From contig JAKLDH010000010.1 of the NCBI GenBank assembly GCA_022703625.1, forward strand, positions 1 through 40,617: DNA of 40,617 nucleotides. The letters are read 5' to 3'. This document shows, piece by piece, positions 7,428 to 15,936 of the stretch. The notes under the pieces are model-generated. The model worked only from the letters and a program-made list of their open reading frames with translations, was not told the DNA's origin and did no database searches. Position 1 is the stretch's first letter. Each line of letters begins with the position of its first letter. The DNA comes from Cyanobacteriota bacterium (GTDB taxonomy: Bacteria > Cyanobacteriota > Vampirovibrionia > Gastranaerophilales > UBA9971). The translations under genes and the position numbers were made by a program.

Positions 7428-7667
7428 TTATTTTCCCCCTTTTAATTTATTTAAAAGTTTTTGAAGCATGTCTTTTTTATTAAAGTAGCCATTAAAAAAG
7501 ATTATTGCAAAAGAAATTCCCGCGAATATTAAAATATAGATTAAAAGAGTTTTTACGCTAAAAATTAAGGAAATAGTTCCTGCTACTGTTAAAATTAACG
7601 CATTCCAAAGGTGGTTTCTTTCGTTAATAAGTATGTCTATTTCTTTTTTTAATGCTTCTGTGTCCAT
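7428..7667 (-). CDS. Two-helix membrane protein, 79 aa
   Basis: An N-terminal charged helix (MDTEALKKEIDILINERNHLW) is followed by two hydrophobic segments, about residues 23-40 and 42-60, and a basic amphipathic tail (KKDMLQKLLNKLKGGK). This helical hairpin with a positive cytoplasmic tail resembles phage-holin-like or small envelope proteins, but no family is recognised. It is the first gene of the probable operon leading into argC. A TATAAT at 7696-7691 lies 24 bp upstream of the start. The Shine-Dalgarno is weak. Confidence 0.7.
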   Translation of the reverse strand: MDTEALKKEIDILINERNHLWNALILTVAGTISLIFSVKTLLIYILIFAGISFAIIFFNGYFNKKDMLQKLLNKLKGGK

Positions 7668-7690
7668 AATTTTATTTTACTCTTTTTCAA

Positions 7691-7696
7691 ATTATA
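7691..7696 (-). promoter_or_regulatory. Possible -10 box for the argC operon
   Basis: A TATAAT on the minus strand 24 bp before the 79-residue gene. No good -35 box is visible at 16-18 bp, so this is tentative. No ARG-box-like palindrome was found. Confidence 0.3.
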
Positions 7697-7722
7697 AGCC
7701 AGAGTATTAATAAAATTTTAAT

Positions 7723-8461
7723 TTAATAATTCATTGCGTTTTCATTAATAACCTTAAAAGCGCATGAAACCCCGGCTACTTTAGGAATAGAAATAAGTGA
7801 AGTAGTGCAGGGTTGGGCAATTTGAACTAAATTTCCTAAATCGTCATAACTATTTTGATTTCCACGAGGATAAATTCCTCTTTTTGTCAGATCAAAGGCA
7901 AATATATCTCTTCCATAAATATTTGGTCCGTTAAAACCATTTACATCGACATAAACGTCAGTACATTGTTCATATACACCATTTATTTGATACATAATAC
8001 TATTACATTGTGATTTATATGAATCATAAAAAGCAATGAGCATACCATTTGCTAAAACAGCTCTCGGAAGTTTGGTAAAGTTTATCCAACTATTCACATT
8101 ATTAAGCGTCTTAAAATAAGTATGAAAACATATTCCGGATTGAGTATTTTTGGGACACTTTTTAATGCATTTTAAAACGGTGCAATATTTTTCCATTAGT
8201 AAATCAACATTATTTGAAGGAACTATATTAACCATTCCGTCTGAACTATCAACCATTAACATTTTTGTGCCCTGAATTAATGTAGAATTAGCAATTTTTA
8301 ATCCTGATATCCAAGCTTTTTTTTCAATGGTTAATATAAGAGAAGGAAGCGTTTCTGCCGCAATCACTCCAAGTATAAAAACAACAAGTAGTGTTTCCGC
8401 CAGAGTAAAGCCCTTGCGGGATTTATTTTCTACCCCCCCCCGTAAAGTTTACTGTACGCAT
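7723..8461 (-). pseudogene. Pseudopilin-like protein, split by a G9 tract (possible phase-variable gene)
   Basis: With the ATG at 8461 (GGAG six bases upstream), the frame reads MRTVNFT then glycines and stops within a few codons, because nine G lie at 8441-8433. With eight (or eleven) G it continues as GVENKSRKGFTLAETLLVV, a textbook type IV prepilin signal: basic leader, Gly before the cleavage site, Phe+1, Glu+5, then a hydrophobic helix. The mature region of about 215 residues is cysteine-rich (VLKCIKKCP, GICFH) and ends with a GPNIYGRDIFAF motif seen in pseudopilin-like secreted proteins. It is therefore either switched off by slipped-strand change or carries a sequencing indel. An in-frame GTG at 8367 would yield only the leaderless part. 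It follows the 93-residue gene by 25 bp. Confidence 0.75.
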
Positions 8462-8486
8462 TTACATCTCCTTACAGTGTTTTTTA

Positions 8487-8768
8487 CTACGCAACATTTT
8501 TATAAACACTTACAATAAGCTGATATAAACTGTCTATCCGGTGGTTTAAAACCTTTATTTGCTGCCTGAAGTCTTTATCTGTATCATCTATACGCTGAGA
8601 TAAATATTTAATATCCTGTCGAACATCTTTTATGGCATTTTCCTGTTTTATATCAAATTTTTCTATTTTTTTATCCAGCCTCGCATAAAAATAAAATACG
8701 ATTAAGTTTATCAAAATCAACTGTACAGGATTTACAAGTTTGACTGCTTCTACAAAAAAATTTTCCAT
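8487..8768 (-). CDS. Coiled-coil membrane protein, 93 aa
   Basis: One N-terminal transmembrane helix (about residues 12-29, NPVQLILINLIVFYFYAR), then a long charged coiled coil (KKIEKFDIKQENAIKDVRQD, then HRIDSLYQLIVSV) to the end. AAAGGA lies six bases before the ATG, so the start is good. The layout resembles small membrane-anchored coiled-coil proteins such as the XhlA-like group, but the family is unproven. It is transcribed just ahead of the pseudopilin-like gene and may act with it at the envelope. Confidence 0.7.
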   Translation of the reverse strand: MENFFVEAVKLVNPVQLILINLIVFYFYARLDKKIEKFDIKQENAIKDVRQDIKYLSQRIDDTDKDFRQQIKVLNHRIDSLYQLIVSVYKNVA

Positions 8769-8858
8769 GTTTATTCCTTTAATTCAAATTTATATTTATT
8801 ATAACTTACTTAAAAAAATTTTTGCATTAAAATTTTCTTGTATAAAGATAGTGTATAT

Positions 8859-8933
8859 TGTCATCCTGAGCTAAGCGAAGGATCTTAAAAGTTGACTATT
8901 AATAAGATTCTTCGGTTGCGCCTCAGAATGACA
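8859..8933. repeat. Palindromic repeat A2 (core only)
   Basis: TGTCATCCTGAGCTAAGCGA pairs with the mirrored TTCTTCGGTTGCGCCTCAGA arm. Only the central hairpin remains; the terminal repeats seen in A4 are lost. It sits after trxB and may act as a transcription terminator for that minus-strand operon. Confidence 0.75.
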
Positions 8934-8970
8934 ATTTTGCTATTTTGGACTTTTTCCGCATTCTTTTTAC

Positions 8971-9924
8971 CTAATTCGCAATTTCGGCGAATTCTCGTTC
9001 TTTTAAGTACTCATTTGCTTTTGTAGCGGCAACAGCTCCGTCAGCAACGGCGGTAATAATTTGTCTTAGCGGCGTAACTCTTATATCGCCCGCCGCAAAC
9101 ACTCCTTCACAGCTGGTGGCAAGATTTGAATCGGTTTTGATAAATCCTCGTTCATCTAACTGTAATTGATCTTTAAAAAGCTCTGAATTCGGGGAATATC
9201 CGATAAACGGGAAAACCCCGTCTGTTGCAAGCTCAAAAGCCTCGCCGGTTTTAACATTTTTTAAAGATAACGATTCAACTTTATTCTCGCCATTTACTGA
9301 TGTAACAACCGTGTCCAGTATAAAATTGATTTTCGGATTTTCTTTTGCTCTGTCCTGATAAATTTTATCTGCTCTTAATGCGTCTCTTCTGTGAATAATA
9401 TTTACCTTTGAAGCAAATCTGGCAAGATAAAGCCCTTCTTCAACGGCAGAATTCCCTCCTCCCGCAACTGAAACCACTTTATCTCTGAAAAAAGCGGCGT
9501 CGCATACAGCGCAATAACTTACACCTCTGCCTATAAGTTCATCTTCTCCAGGAACTCCCAGTTTTTGCGGCTGCGCTCCTGTTGCTATGATTATAGAATT
9601 AGCTTTAAAAATGCCTTCTTCGGTTTCAATTCTCTTAACCGGAGAATAAAAATCAATGCCGGTTATTTTTTGCATTAAAAATTTCTCAATATTAAATTTA
9701 TCTGCGTGTTCTTCAAATTTTTCCGCAAGGTCAAACCCGCTTATCATAGGAAAAGCAGGATAATTTTCTATCTCAAGAATTTTGTTAAGCTGACCGCCTG
9801 TAACGCTTGTGTCAATTATAACAGTCTTAAGAGCGGATCTACAGGCATAAATTGCCGCTGAAAGTCCGGCAGGTCCTGCGCCTAGTATGATAAGATCATA
9901 ATTATATTCTTTTCGTTCGTTCAT
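8971..9924 (-). CDS. trxB: Thioredoxin reductase
   Basis: NADPH-dependent flavoenzyme reducing thioredoxin in the cytosol. 317 aa, normal length. FAD motif ILGAGPAGLSAAIYACR at residues 13-29, ENYPAFP loop, redox-active CAVC at Cys138 and Cys141, NADPH motif GGGNSAVEEG at 155-164 with HRRDALRADK beyond, and the C-terminal FAD motif GVFAAGDIR near 270. GAGG lies before the ATG, 15 bp after the stop of the secreted protein gene, so it is last in the acyP operon. No thioredoxin gene is in the window. Confidence 0.96.
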   Translation of the reverse strand: MNERKEYNYDLIILGAGPAGLSAAIYACRSALKTVIIDTSVTGGQLNKILEIENYPAFPMISGFDLAEKFEEHADKFNIEKFLMQKITGIDFYSPVKRIETEEGIFKANSIIIATGAQPQKLGVPGEDELIGRGVSYCAVCDAAFFRDKVVSVAGGGNSAVEEGLYLARFASKVNIIHRRDALRADKIYQDRAKENPKINFILDTVVTSVNGENKVESLSLKNVKTGEAFELATDGVFPFIGYSPNSELFKDQLQLDERGFIKTDSNLATSCEGVFAAGDIRVTPLRQIITAVADGAVAATKANEYLKEREFAEIAN

Positions 9925-9939
9925 TGTTCCTCATCCCTT

Positions 9940-10533
9940 TTATTTTGCAAATAATTTATTTATATTAGCATTATCGTTTAATAAATACCCTCTTATTTTA
10001 TATTTTACCCTATCAGATTTTATTTTTTTACCGTTTCTGTAATGTTCTATTATAATTACGTCTGTTCCCGAAAAAGCGCTCTCCTCTACGGTAATTTGAG
10101 GGGTTTCAGTTTCAACGGTGTTTTCATCTTCATCTTTTCTTGTGAATATTGCTGTTTTATCTATTACTTCGTTTATGGTTATTGACGCTGTTGCGCCGGA
10201 AACAGGATTTGACAGGGTTATAATGTCGCCCTTTCTTTCAAAAGTCCAGATATCAGAGCTTCTCATCCTGAATAAATCAGGGTTATTAGTTTCTTCAAGC
10301 ACGCTTAAAACGCTCCATGTCCCGTAAAATTCTTCGGGAAAGTCATCAACTACAGAAATATTCCCTTTAATAACCCCTTTTTCATGAGTAAATTCCTGTT
10401 TTTTCAGAGATTCATCAAGCATAATATCGGCATAAAGACCTTTAGCATAGGCATTATTAATGTTTACGCCAACAATAATTAAGGCTAAAAGCACTGTCCG
10501 TTTAATATTTAACGCTAAATTTATCAAATTCAC
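9940..10533 (-). CDS. Secreted protein of unknown function, about 197 aa
   Basis: The N-terminus has a basic region, a hydrophobic core (VLLALIIVGV) and a likely signal peptidase site after NNAYA, so the product is exported. The mature part looks beta-rich: FYGTWSVLSVLEETNNP, SSDIWTFERKGDIITLSNP, SATI/ASITINEV and ending GYLLNDNANINKLFAK, suggestive of a small lipocalin-like or calycin barrel, without a recognisable family. The start is uncertain: a GTG at 10533 with AAGAG upstream is used; a TTG at 10551 or at 10527 is possible. It overlaps the acylphosphatase gene in either case, so translation is coupled. Confidence 0.65.
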   Translation of the reverse strand: MNLINLALNIKRTVLLALIIVGVNINNAYAKGLYADIMLDESLKKQEFTHEKGVIKGNISVVDDFPEEFYGTWSVLSVLEETNNPDLFRMRSSDIWTFERKGDIITLSNPVSGATASITINEVIDKTAIFTRKDEDENTVETETPQITVEESAFSGTDVIIIEHYRNGKKIKSDRVKYKIRGYLLNDNANINKLFAK

Positions 10534-10780
10534 CTTTATACTCTTCTTCAATCATTTCTACAAGTGTAACACGGGCAGATGTGGGACCTTTTTTGCACCA
10601 TTCAATCATTTTGTCAACTGCCGCGACATCGCCTTCAATAACCGCTTCGACTCGTCCGTCAAGAAGATTTTTAACCCAGCCTTTAGTTCCAAGTTCTGCG
10701 GCAATTTTTAATGCGGTCTGTCTGTAATAAACGCCTTGCACTCTGCCGAAAATCCAAAGATGTACTCGTTTTTTTGTCAT
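10502..10780 (-). CDS. acyP: Acylphosphatase
   Basis: Small cytosolic enzyme that hydrolyses acyl phosphates, including carbamoyl phosphate. 92 aa, the usual length. The substrate loop GRVQGVYYR holds catalytic Arg20, and GWVKNLLDGRVEAVIEG holds catalytic Asn38. It is first in an operon with the secreted protein and trxB. Acyl phosphates are also intermediates of the nearby ArgB/ArgC steps and of CarA/CarB, but a link is conjecture. Confidence 0.93.
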   Translation of the reverse strand: MTKKRVHLWIFGRVQGVYYRQTALKIAAELGTKGWVKNLLDGRVEAVIEGDVAAVDKMIEWCKKGPTSARVTLVEMIEEEYKGEFDKFSVKY

Positions 10781-10858
10781 TTTAATTCACTATAAACAGT
10801 AATTAAATTACAGGATACTTCTTTTATTATAATGAACAAAAAAACTTTGGTATAGTAA

Positions 10859-11003
10859 TATCAAGTTACAATCAAAAGAGTATTATTTTTTGATAAGGTT
10901 TTTGCCGGCGTAGCCGGCAAAAACCTTATCAACTCTTCTTCCCCTCCCTTAGGGAGGGGGCAGGGGGAGGGAGATTTAATACTACATTGATTGTAACTTG
11001 GTA
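10859..11003. mobile_element. MITE-like element B1 (145 bp)
   Basis: Terminal inverted repeats TATCAAGTTACAATCAA and TTGATTGTAACTTGGTA, with TA at both outer ends, enclose a hairpin (AAGGTTTTTGCCGGC / GCCGGCAAAAACCTT) and a second stem of CCCCTCCC type. Its length equals that of B3 exactly. There is no ORF. Confidence 0.85.
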
Positions 11004-11066
11004 TGAGAAAGAATAGAAAGTTTTTAGAGGCGCCCTTATTTAAATTGATATAAAAATAAATATGTA

Positions 11067-11233
11067 ACTCGAATTGCTAATTAGTTGAAACGCTGAAATA
11101 GATTGAAATTTTATTTTAATTTTTTATGCGGCTCGCAGGCAAAGCCTGCGAGCCGCATGCCTTAAGAAGGCGTAGCGGCTGGCAAAGCCAGCCGCTACGC
11201 CAAATATAAAATTATTTATTTAGCAATTCAAGT
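11067..11233. mobile_element. MITE-like element E1 (167 bp)
   Basis: Ends ACTCGAATTGCTAA and TTAGCAATTCAAGT with TA directly outside (11065-11066, 11234-11235). Two strong hairpins in the middle: GCGGCTCGCAGGC with GCCTGCGAGCCGC, and GGCGTAGCGGCTGGC with its complement. Same length and order as E2 and E3. Confidence 0.88.
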
Positions 11234-11318
11234 TATGTAATTTCATTTTATTTTTTTTATGTATATAATCTTTGAAAGAATATTATATATTAATAATGGA
11301 GTTTTAAGAGAAATTTAA

Positions 11319-13184
11319 ATGCCTCATGTGTTAATTGTTGAAGATGATCGTCTAAATTATGAATTAGCCGCTGAATTGCTTGAATTTGCCGGTTATTCAA
11401 CCGCAAAAGCAGAAAATTTAGACGAATGTTTAAATGAAATAAATACTAAAAAACCGGATTTAATTCTTATGGATATGGAACTTCCGGAAATAAAAGGGCA
11501 TGAAATAACAAAACTTTTAAAAGATAATTCTAACTTTAAAGATATCCCGATTATCGCTTTAACAGCCAGGGTAATGGAAAAAGACGTAGAAAAAGCTTTT
11601 TCGGCAGGGTGTTCGGGATTTATTTCAAAACCGTTCAATGTATCAACTTTTGCTTCAATAATAAATAATTTTATAAACCCGGAAAAACAAGAGTATTTTT
11701 ATAATAAAAATATCAAATATTCAAAAAACGCTATAATCGCCGATCAAAAAGAATTTTACACTAAAAAATACAGGAAACATAATATTCTTGTGGTTGATGA
11801 CAACCAAATGAACGCTGAAATCCTTAAAGAAACGCTGGAACAACTTGGACAGAACGTAAAAATTTTATATCACGGCAGAAATGTTCTTGAAACAATTGAA
11901 AAAGAACAAATTGACCTTGTTTTGTTGGACATAATGATGCCTGAGATTAGCGGCTATGACATAATAAAACAAATAAAAGCAACTCCTGCAACTCAAGATT
12001 TGCCGGTAATTTTTGTAAGCGCTCTTGATAGCGCCAGAGATATCGTAAAAGGCTTTGATCTGGGTTCTTATGAGTACATAGTAAAACCTTATAAGCTTGA
12101 AGAAGTAAAAGCAAGGGTTTTGAGTATTTTAAAAATTAAAGACCTTCAGGATCAGCTTAAATCCGAAAAGAAAATTCTTGATTTAATTTTTGAATTTTCA
12201 GAAGACGGAATGATTTTATTAAATTTCAATTTTGAAATAATTTCCTGTAACAATAGATTTCTTAAATGGATTGAAAAAGACAAAGAGAGTGTTTTAAACA
12301 AAAATCTTTATGAGGTTTTATCTTTTGAAAATAATTTAAAAGATTTTTGCGATTTATATTCATATTTTGATTTTGAAATTCAAAATAATGAAAATAAGAA
12401 AAAAAGAAGATTTATAGAAGCAAATTGTTCCAGAATACCAACTTTGTCAGAAAAAGAAGAAGGCGGTTATGTAATGATTTTAAGGGATATAACCGCAAAA
12501 AAAGAAATTGAAGCGCAAAAAGAAACGTTTGTCGCTACTTTAACGCATGATTTAAAAACGCCTGTAAGGGCTCAAATCACAGCTTTAGAGCTGGTCTTAA
12601 AAGGAAAATTCGGTGAAATTAATAAAAATCAGAACGAAATATTGTCAGAAACCCTTAATTCAAATAAATACATGTTCAGTATGCTGGACAACCTGTTATC
12701 TACATATAAGTATGAGAATGGGAATATAATTATAAAAAAGCAGGATACAAATATTAACGAGCTGATAAAATCCTGTTACAGCGAGTTAAAACATCTTATC
12801 GAAGAAAAAAAACATGTTATAGATTTTAAATTTGAACATGAAACGCTTAATGCGTTTATAGACCCGCTTGAAATTAAAAGAGTAATTTTAAATTTAATAT
12901 CTAATGCGATAAATTATACTGATGAGCGGGGGAAAATAATTATATCCACCAAAAAAGAAAAAGGGAATACGGTTGTTTCTTTTATAGACAATGGAAAAGG
13001 CATGTCAGAAGCGGAACAGGCACTTTTATTCAGTAAATTTACAAGTTATTCCAAAAAATTCAGGCAAGTAGGGACGGGCTTAGGTTTATATCTTTCAAAA
13101 CAAATTATAGAAACGCACGGAGGAGAAATTTTCGTGAAAAGTGAAGAGGGGAAAGGAAGTTGCTTTACCTTTCATATTCCATAG
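11319..13184 (+). CDS. Histidine kinase with two N-terminal receiver domains and PAS
   Basis: 621 aa, no membrane segment, so a cytosolic sensor. Domain order: REC1 (1-120; acidic pair at 9-10, phospho-acceptor Asp52, Lys104), REC2 (155-272; Asp160/161, Asp204, Lys256), PAS-like (about 283-397, ending in IMLRDITAKKE-type linker), HisKA with His410 in THDLKTP, and HATPase with NLISNAINYT, DNGKGMS and GTGLGLYLSKQI. The receivers precede the kinase, so it may integrate phosphoryl input from other kinases; REC1 resembles the DivK type (MDMELPEIKG). AAGAGAAA lies ahead of the ATG. No dedicated output regulator is adjacent; the TPR gene follows after 114 bp. Confidence 0.9.
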   Translation: MPHVLIVEDDRLNYELAAELLEFAGYSTAKAENLDECLNEINTKKPDLILMDMELPEIKGHEITKLLKDNSNFKDIPIIALTARVMEKDVEKAFSAGCSGFISKPFNVSTFASIINNFINPEKQEYFYNKNIKYSKNAIIADQKEFYTKKYRKHNILVVDDNQMNAEILKETLEQLGQNVKILYHGRNVLETIEKEQIDLVLLDIMMPEISGYDIIKQIKATPATQDLPVIFVSALDSARDIVKGFDLGSYEYIVKPYKLEEVKARVLSILKIKDLQDQLKSEKKILDLIFEFSEDGMILLNFNFEIISCNNRFLKWIEKDKESVLNKNLYEVLSFENNLKDFCDLYSYFDFEIQNNENKKKRRFIEANCSRIPTLSEKEEGGYVMILRDITAKKEIEAQKETFVATLTHDLKTPVRAQITALELVLKGKFGEINKNQNEILSETLNSNKYMFSMLDNLLSTYKYENGNIIIKKQDTNINELIKSCYSELKHLIEEKKHVIDFKFEHETLNAFIDPLEIKRVILNLISNAINYTDERGKIIISTKKEKGNTVVSFIDNGKGMSEAEQALLFSKFTSYSKKFRQVGTGLGLYLSKQIIETHGGEIFVKSEEGKGSCFTFHIP

Positions 13185-13298
13185 AATAATATTGGCATAA
13201 CAGTTTCTTTTTTGGATTAGTATAGATTATGGATACTAAAAAAAATAACTGCGATTAAAATAAAATATGTCTACTCAAATAAAAAGAGGGATTTCTTA

Positions 13299-14612
13299 AT
13301 GTCAGAAAAAAAAAATCCTTTAGAAAAGATTACAAATTTTATTAATTTATATAAATTTTATTTGTTAATAGCCGCAATCATTGTAAGCGGTATATTTTTT
13401 ATGAATTTTCCCGCTAAAAACCCAACAACGATTAATGAAATGATTGAAAAAGCCGAAACGTATAAAGAACAAGGTAAAATGGCATTTGCGCTTGAAGAAT
13501 ATAATAACTTAGTTCGACTTTATCCCAATAATTATGATATTCATTTAAATCTTGCCGAGGTTTATTTGGAATTAAACGAGGTTGATAAAGCTAAAATTGA
13601 ATATATACGGGCAATAAAACTTGGAAATAAATACAGATTTGACGCTGAAATTGCTCTTGCAAAGATTTACGGCGAACAAAAACGTTATGATATAGTCAAA
13701 GACATTCTGAAAAATATTGATGACGTTAAAAAGAAAAAAGATTTGGAAGAGCTTGGAAATATTTGCCATAACTGGGGAATTTATTTAAAAGAAACCGATA
13801 GACTTGAAGCCATAAGAAAATTTAAAGAAGCTCATAATTATTACAAAAAAGCAAAAAGTAAATTAGCCAAAAATGCTCTTGAGCAAATTAAAGAACTCTA
13901 TGCGGGAATTTCAGACACACTTGTGGAATATAATGAAACTCAAAAAGCGATAGAAATTCTTAATCTGTCTATAGCTTATGAAGATAATGCTTTGGCGCAT
14001 TATAAACTGGCTAAAATTTATGAGAAAACTTCACATGCAGAAAAAGCTCTTGAGGAATACAGTAAATCTTTTGCGCTTGATGATAAAGCCGGAAATATAA
14101 ACGCATACATAAGCCTTTTAATGAAAAGAGCAAAAGAATTGCATGAAAACGGCGATATTACTAAATCGAAACTTTATTATTTAAGAGCAAAAAAACTTGA
14201 TTCAAAAATAAATATCCCTGAAAATGCGGAGAAACAGATTCTATTTAATTTGATCGCAACAAAAATAAATGAAGATATGGACAAAGATATTCTTATACCT
14301 GGAATAGTCTTTAAATTCAACAATATCACTAAAGATGCAATCAACAATTTAAAAGTAAAGATTGTTTTTACAGAAAATGATAAAGAGTTAAGCGCAAAAA
14401 TACTGACTATAGCAACTGAAAAAACCCCGATTAAAGCAGATGCTGAAGCGTCTAAAATCAGTGTATATTCTGATAAACCGGTAAAACATGTATTTGATGA
14501 TCATGATTTAACAGCGCAGATTTATATTTCTCAACAAACGCCGGATGAATGGAAATTATTGAGAAAAATAGAAATAATCAGGGAAAGAAAACCGGTACAG
14601 ATAAATGAATAA
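13299..14612 (+). CDS. Membrane-anchored TPR protein, 437 aa
   Basis: One N-terminal transmembrane helix (about residues 19-37, FYLLIAAIIVSGIFFMNF) without a clear cleavage site anchors the protein, with the rest probably periplasmic. From residue 45 to about 310 it contains TPR units (EQGKMAFALEEYNNLVRLYP, YDIHLNLAEVYLELNEVDKA, ALAHYKLAKIYEKTSHAEKA). The C-terminal 110 residues are beta-rich (IVFKFNNITKDAINNLKVKI), resembling an FxLYD-like domain. AGAGGG lies before the ATG. It is probably a scaffold for an envelope assembly; the partner is unknown. Confidence 0.85.
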   Translation: MSEKKNPLEKITNFINLYKFYLLIAAIIVSGIFFMNFPAKNPTTINEMIEKAETYKEQGKMAFALEEYNNLVRLYPNNYDIHLNLAEVYLELNEVDKAKIEYIRAIKLGNKYRFDAEIALAKIYGEQKRYDIVKDILKNIDDVKKKKDLEELGNICHNWGIYLKETDRLEAIRKFKEAHNYYKKAKSKLAKNALEQIKELYAGISDTLVEYNETQKAIEILNLSIAYEDNALAHYKLAKIYEKTSHAEKALEEYSKSFALDDKAGNINAYISLLMKRAKELHENGDITKSKLYYLRAKKLDSKINIPENAEKQILFNLIATKINEDMDKDILIPGIVFKFNNITKDAINNLKVKIVFTENDKELSAKILTIATEKTPIKADAEASKISVYSDKPVKHVFDDHDLTAQIYISQQTPDEWKLLRKIEIIRERKPVQINE

Positions 14613-14641
14613 TGTATATTCCGCTAACCAACCCAAGCTGC

Positions 14642-14930
14642 TATACCAATCCAAATAAGTTTTCGTTAAGTAGGTAACAAAAAGTTTTCATGTTTTTATC
14701 TACCCAACCCCAACCCCTTCCCTTCAAAGGGAAGGGGCTTTTGTTGTTTGTTTGCCTCACTCGCTTCGCTCGTTCGGCAAAATTTAATAAGAGCTGAAAA
14801 TTTTTTGTCTGTTACTTAATTGGTTAAAAAGCTAATATCTATAGCTGCACTACAAAACACCCGCTAATTAAGGCTTTGCAAAAATCATCTTTTTCATTTG
14901 CTGATTTCTTTTTATACCACTTGCGGTAAT
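14642..14930. repeat. Repeat D2, interrupted by element C2
   Basis: Starts TATACCAATCCAAATAAG and resumes after C2 as TTGGTTAAAAAGCTAATAT, then ends with the D-type segment GCTTTGCAAAAATCATCTTT. The first GC-rich hairpin found in D1, D3 and D4 is missing, so this copy has an internal deletion. Confidence 0.75.
14670..14815. mobile_element. MITE-like element C2 (146 bp, TTAA target)
   Basis: Same ends (GTAGGTAAC ... GTCTGTTAC), same length and same inner sequence as C1, with TTAA at 14666-14669 and 14816-14819. Excision of the element plus one TTAA gives CGTTAATTGGTTAAAA, close to the CGTTAAATGGTTAAAA of intact D4. The TTAA used differs from the one used by C1. Confidence 0.82.
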
Positions 14931-15050
14931 AATTTCGAATTTATACTATAAACGAATTGTGGTATTGCGAAGCGGGAGTGTTTTTTCTGGAAAATCCGGC
15001 TTTGCCGGTTTTTCGGAAAAATAAACTCATTCTAGTATAAGATCACTATA

Positions 15051-15911
15051 TTAATATAAATCCGCTGGATTTAGCTTTTCATAAAGCTTTGCTTCAAATT
15101 CTTTAGGCTTAAAATGCGCAAGCCCCGCCGCAGGAACAAACGTTAATTCCCCAAATCTTATTCCCTCATCGGCTATATATAAATCTACTCTGACAAAAGG
15201 AAACAACGACCCTACTTTTTCGGAAATTTCAAGCATTTCTTTTAAAGCAACAGGTTTTTCCACTATTTCATCAGAATTTGGATATACAAACTGTAAATCC
15301 AGTTTATTCCAATCTCTGTCATATAAATTTAATCTGGAATCGCCAAAACGATCTAAATTAACTTGTATTAACTCACATTTTCCGTTGATAACAAAAAATT
15401 TATAGTCATAAGGGACTTTTCCTTTATATGAAACAAAGTTTTCTATCAAAATTTTAGGGTTTAAATTCATATAGCAGCATTCTCTTGAAATCTTGCCGTA
15501 GTTTTCTTTTAGCCATTTTTCCGCAAGCTTCAGTTCTTCCTGATTTAAACTACCCCCGTCTTTTATTATAATTCTGCCTGCCATATGCGTAGGTTTTACA
15601 ACGTATTTGCCTGAATAGGAAAATACCTTTAATTTTTCAATATCATCAAATACGCCTAAAGTAGGTGTAACGTATTTATTTCCTAAAAATGCCTCTATAA
15701 ATCGTTTTACGGTGTCTTTATCAATAAAATAGCCGTATTTAGAGGATGCCGGCGAATTTTTTAAAAAAAACATATAGTCATTAAGATAACGCATGTTCTT
15801 TTTTGACGGGAAATATCCATGATTTGCGTAATATGAAAGGTAATTTCTTGCGGAAATAAAAAATTGAATTTTAGGCAATATATTAAAAAATAATTTTATT
15901 AACTTTTTCAT
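15051..15911 (-). CDS. TupA-like ATP-grasp protein
   Basis: 286 aa. ATP-grasp features: KYVVKPTHMAGRIIIKDGG (nucleotide-binding Lys and glycine-rich loop, about residues 103-121), ILIENFVSYKGKVPYDYKFF near 155, and the metal-binding end FVRVDLYIADEGIRFGELTF near 240-260. This matches the TupA-like group found in capsule and teichuronopeptide clusters, where such enzymes ligate amino acids to sugar acids or polymers using ATP. Consensus AGGAGGG lies before the ATG. It is last in a flippase - glycosyltransferase - ATP-grasp operon, consistent with decoration of a surface polysaccharide. The substrate is unknown. Confidence 0.85.
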   Translation of the reverse strand: MKKLIKLFFNILPKIQFFISARNYLSYYANHGYFPSKKNMRYLNDYMFFLKNSPASSKYGYFIDKDTVKRFIEAFLGNKYVTPTLGVFDDIEKLKVFSYSGKYVVKPTHMAGRIIIKDGGSLNQEELKLAEKWLKENYGKISRECCYMNLNPKILIENFVSYKGKVPYDYKFFVINGKCELIQVNLDRFGDSRLNLYDRDWNKLDLQFVYPNSDEIVEKPVALKEMLEISEKVGSLFPFVRVDLYIADEGIRFGELTFVPAAGLAHFKPKEFEAKLYEKLNPADLY

Positions 15912-15936
15912 TTTAATTATTCCCTCCTAAAGAGTA

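Larger units (their letters stand above)
10781..11318. other. Intergenic region filled by elements B1 and E1
   Basis: Divergent promoters for acyP (minus) and the histidine kinase (plus) must lie here. A minus-strand TATAAT is at 10831-10826 and a plus-strand TATAAT at 11264-11269, with a poor -35 TTCATT 16 bp before the latter. The rest is two complete MITE-like elements. No gene was seen. Confidence 0.5.
14613..15050. other. Intergenic region between convergent genes
   Basis: Made almost wholly of repeat D2 with C2 inside it. Further right an inverted repeat ATACCAC...GTGGTAT spans 14915-14966, a small hairpin with stem CCGGC (14996-15012) could terminate the ATP-grasp transcript, and AGATCACTATA at about 15040-15050 is a D-type terminus touching the ATP-grasp stop codon. 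Confidence 0.5.
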
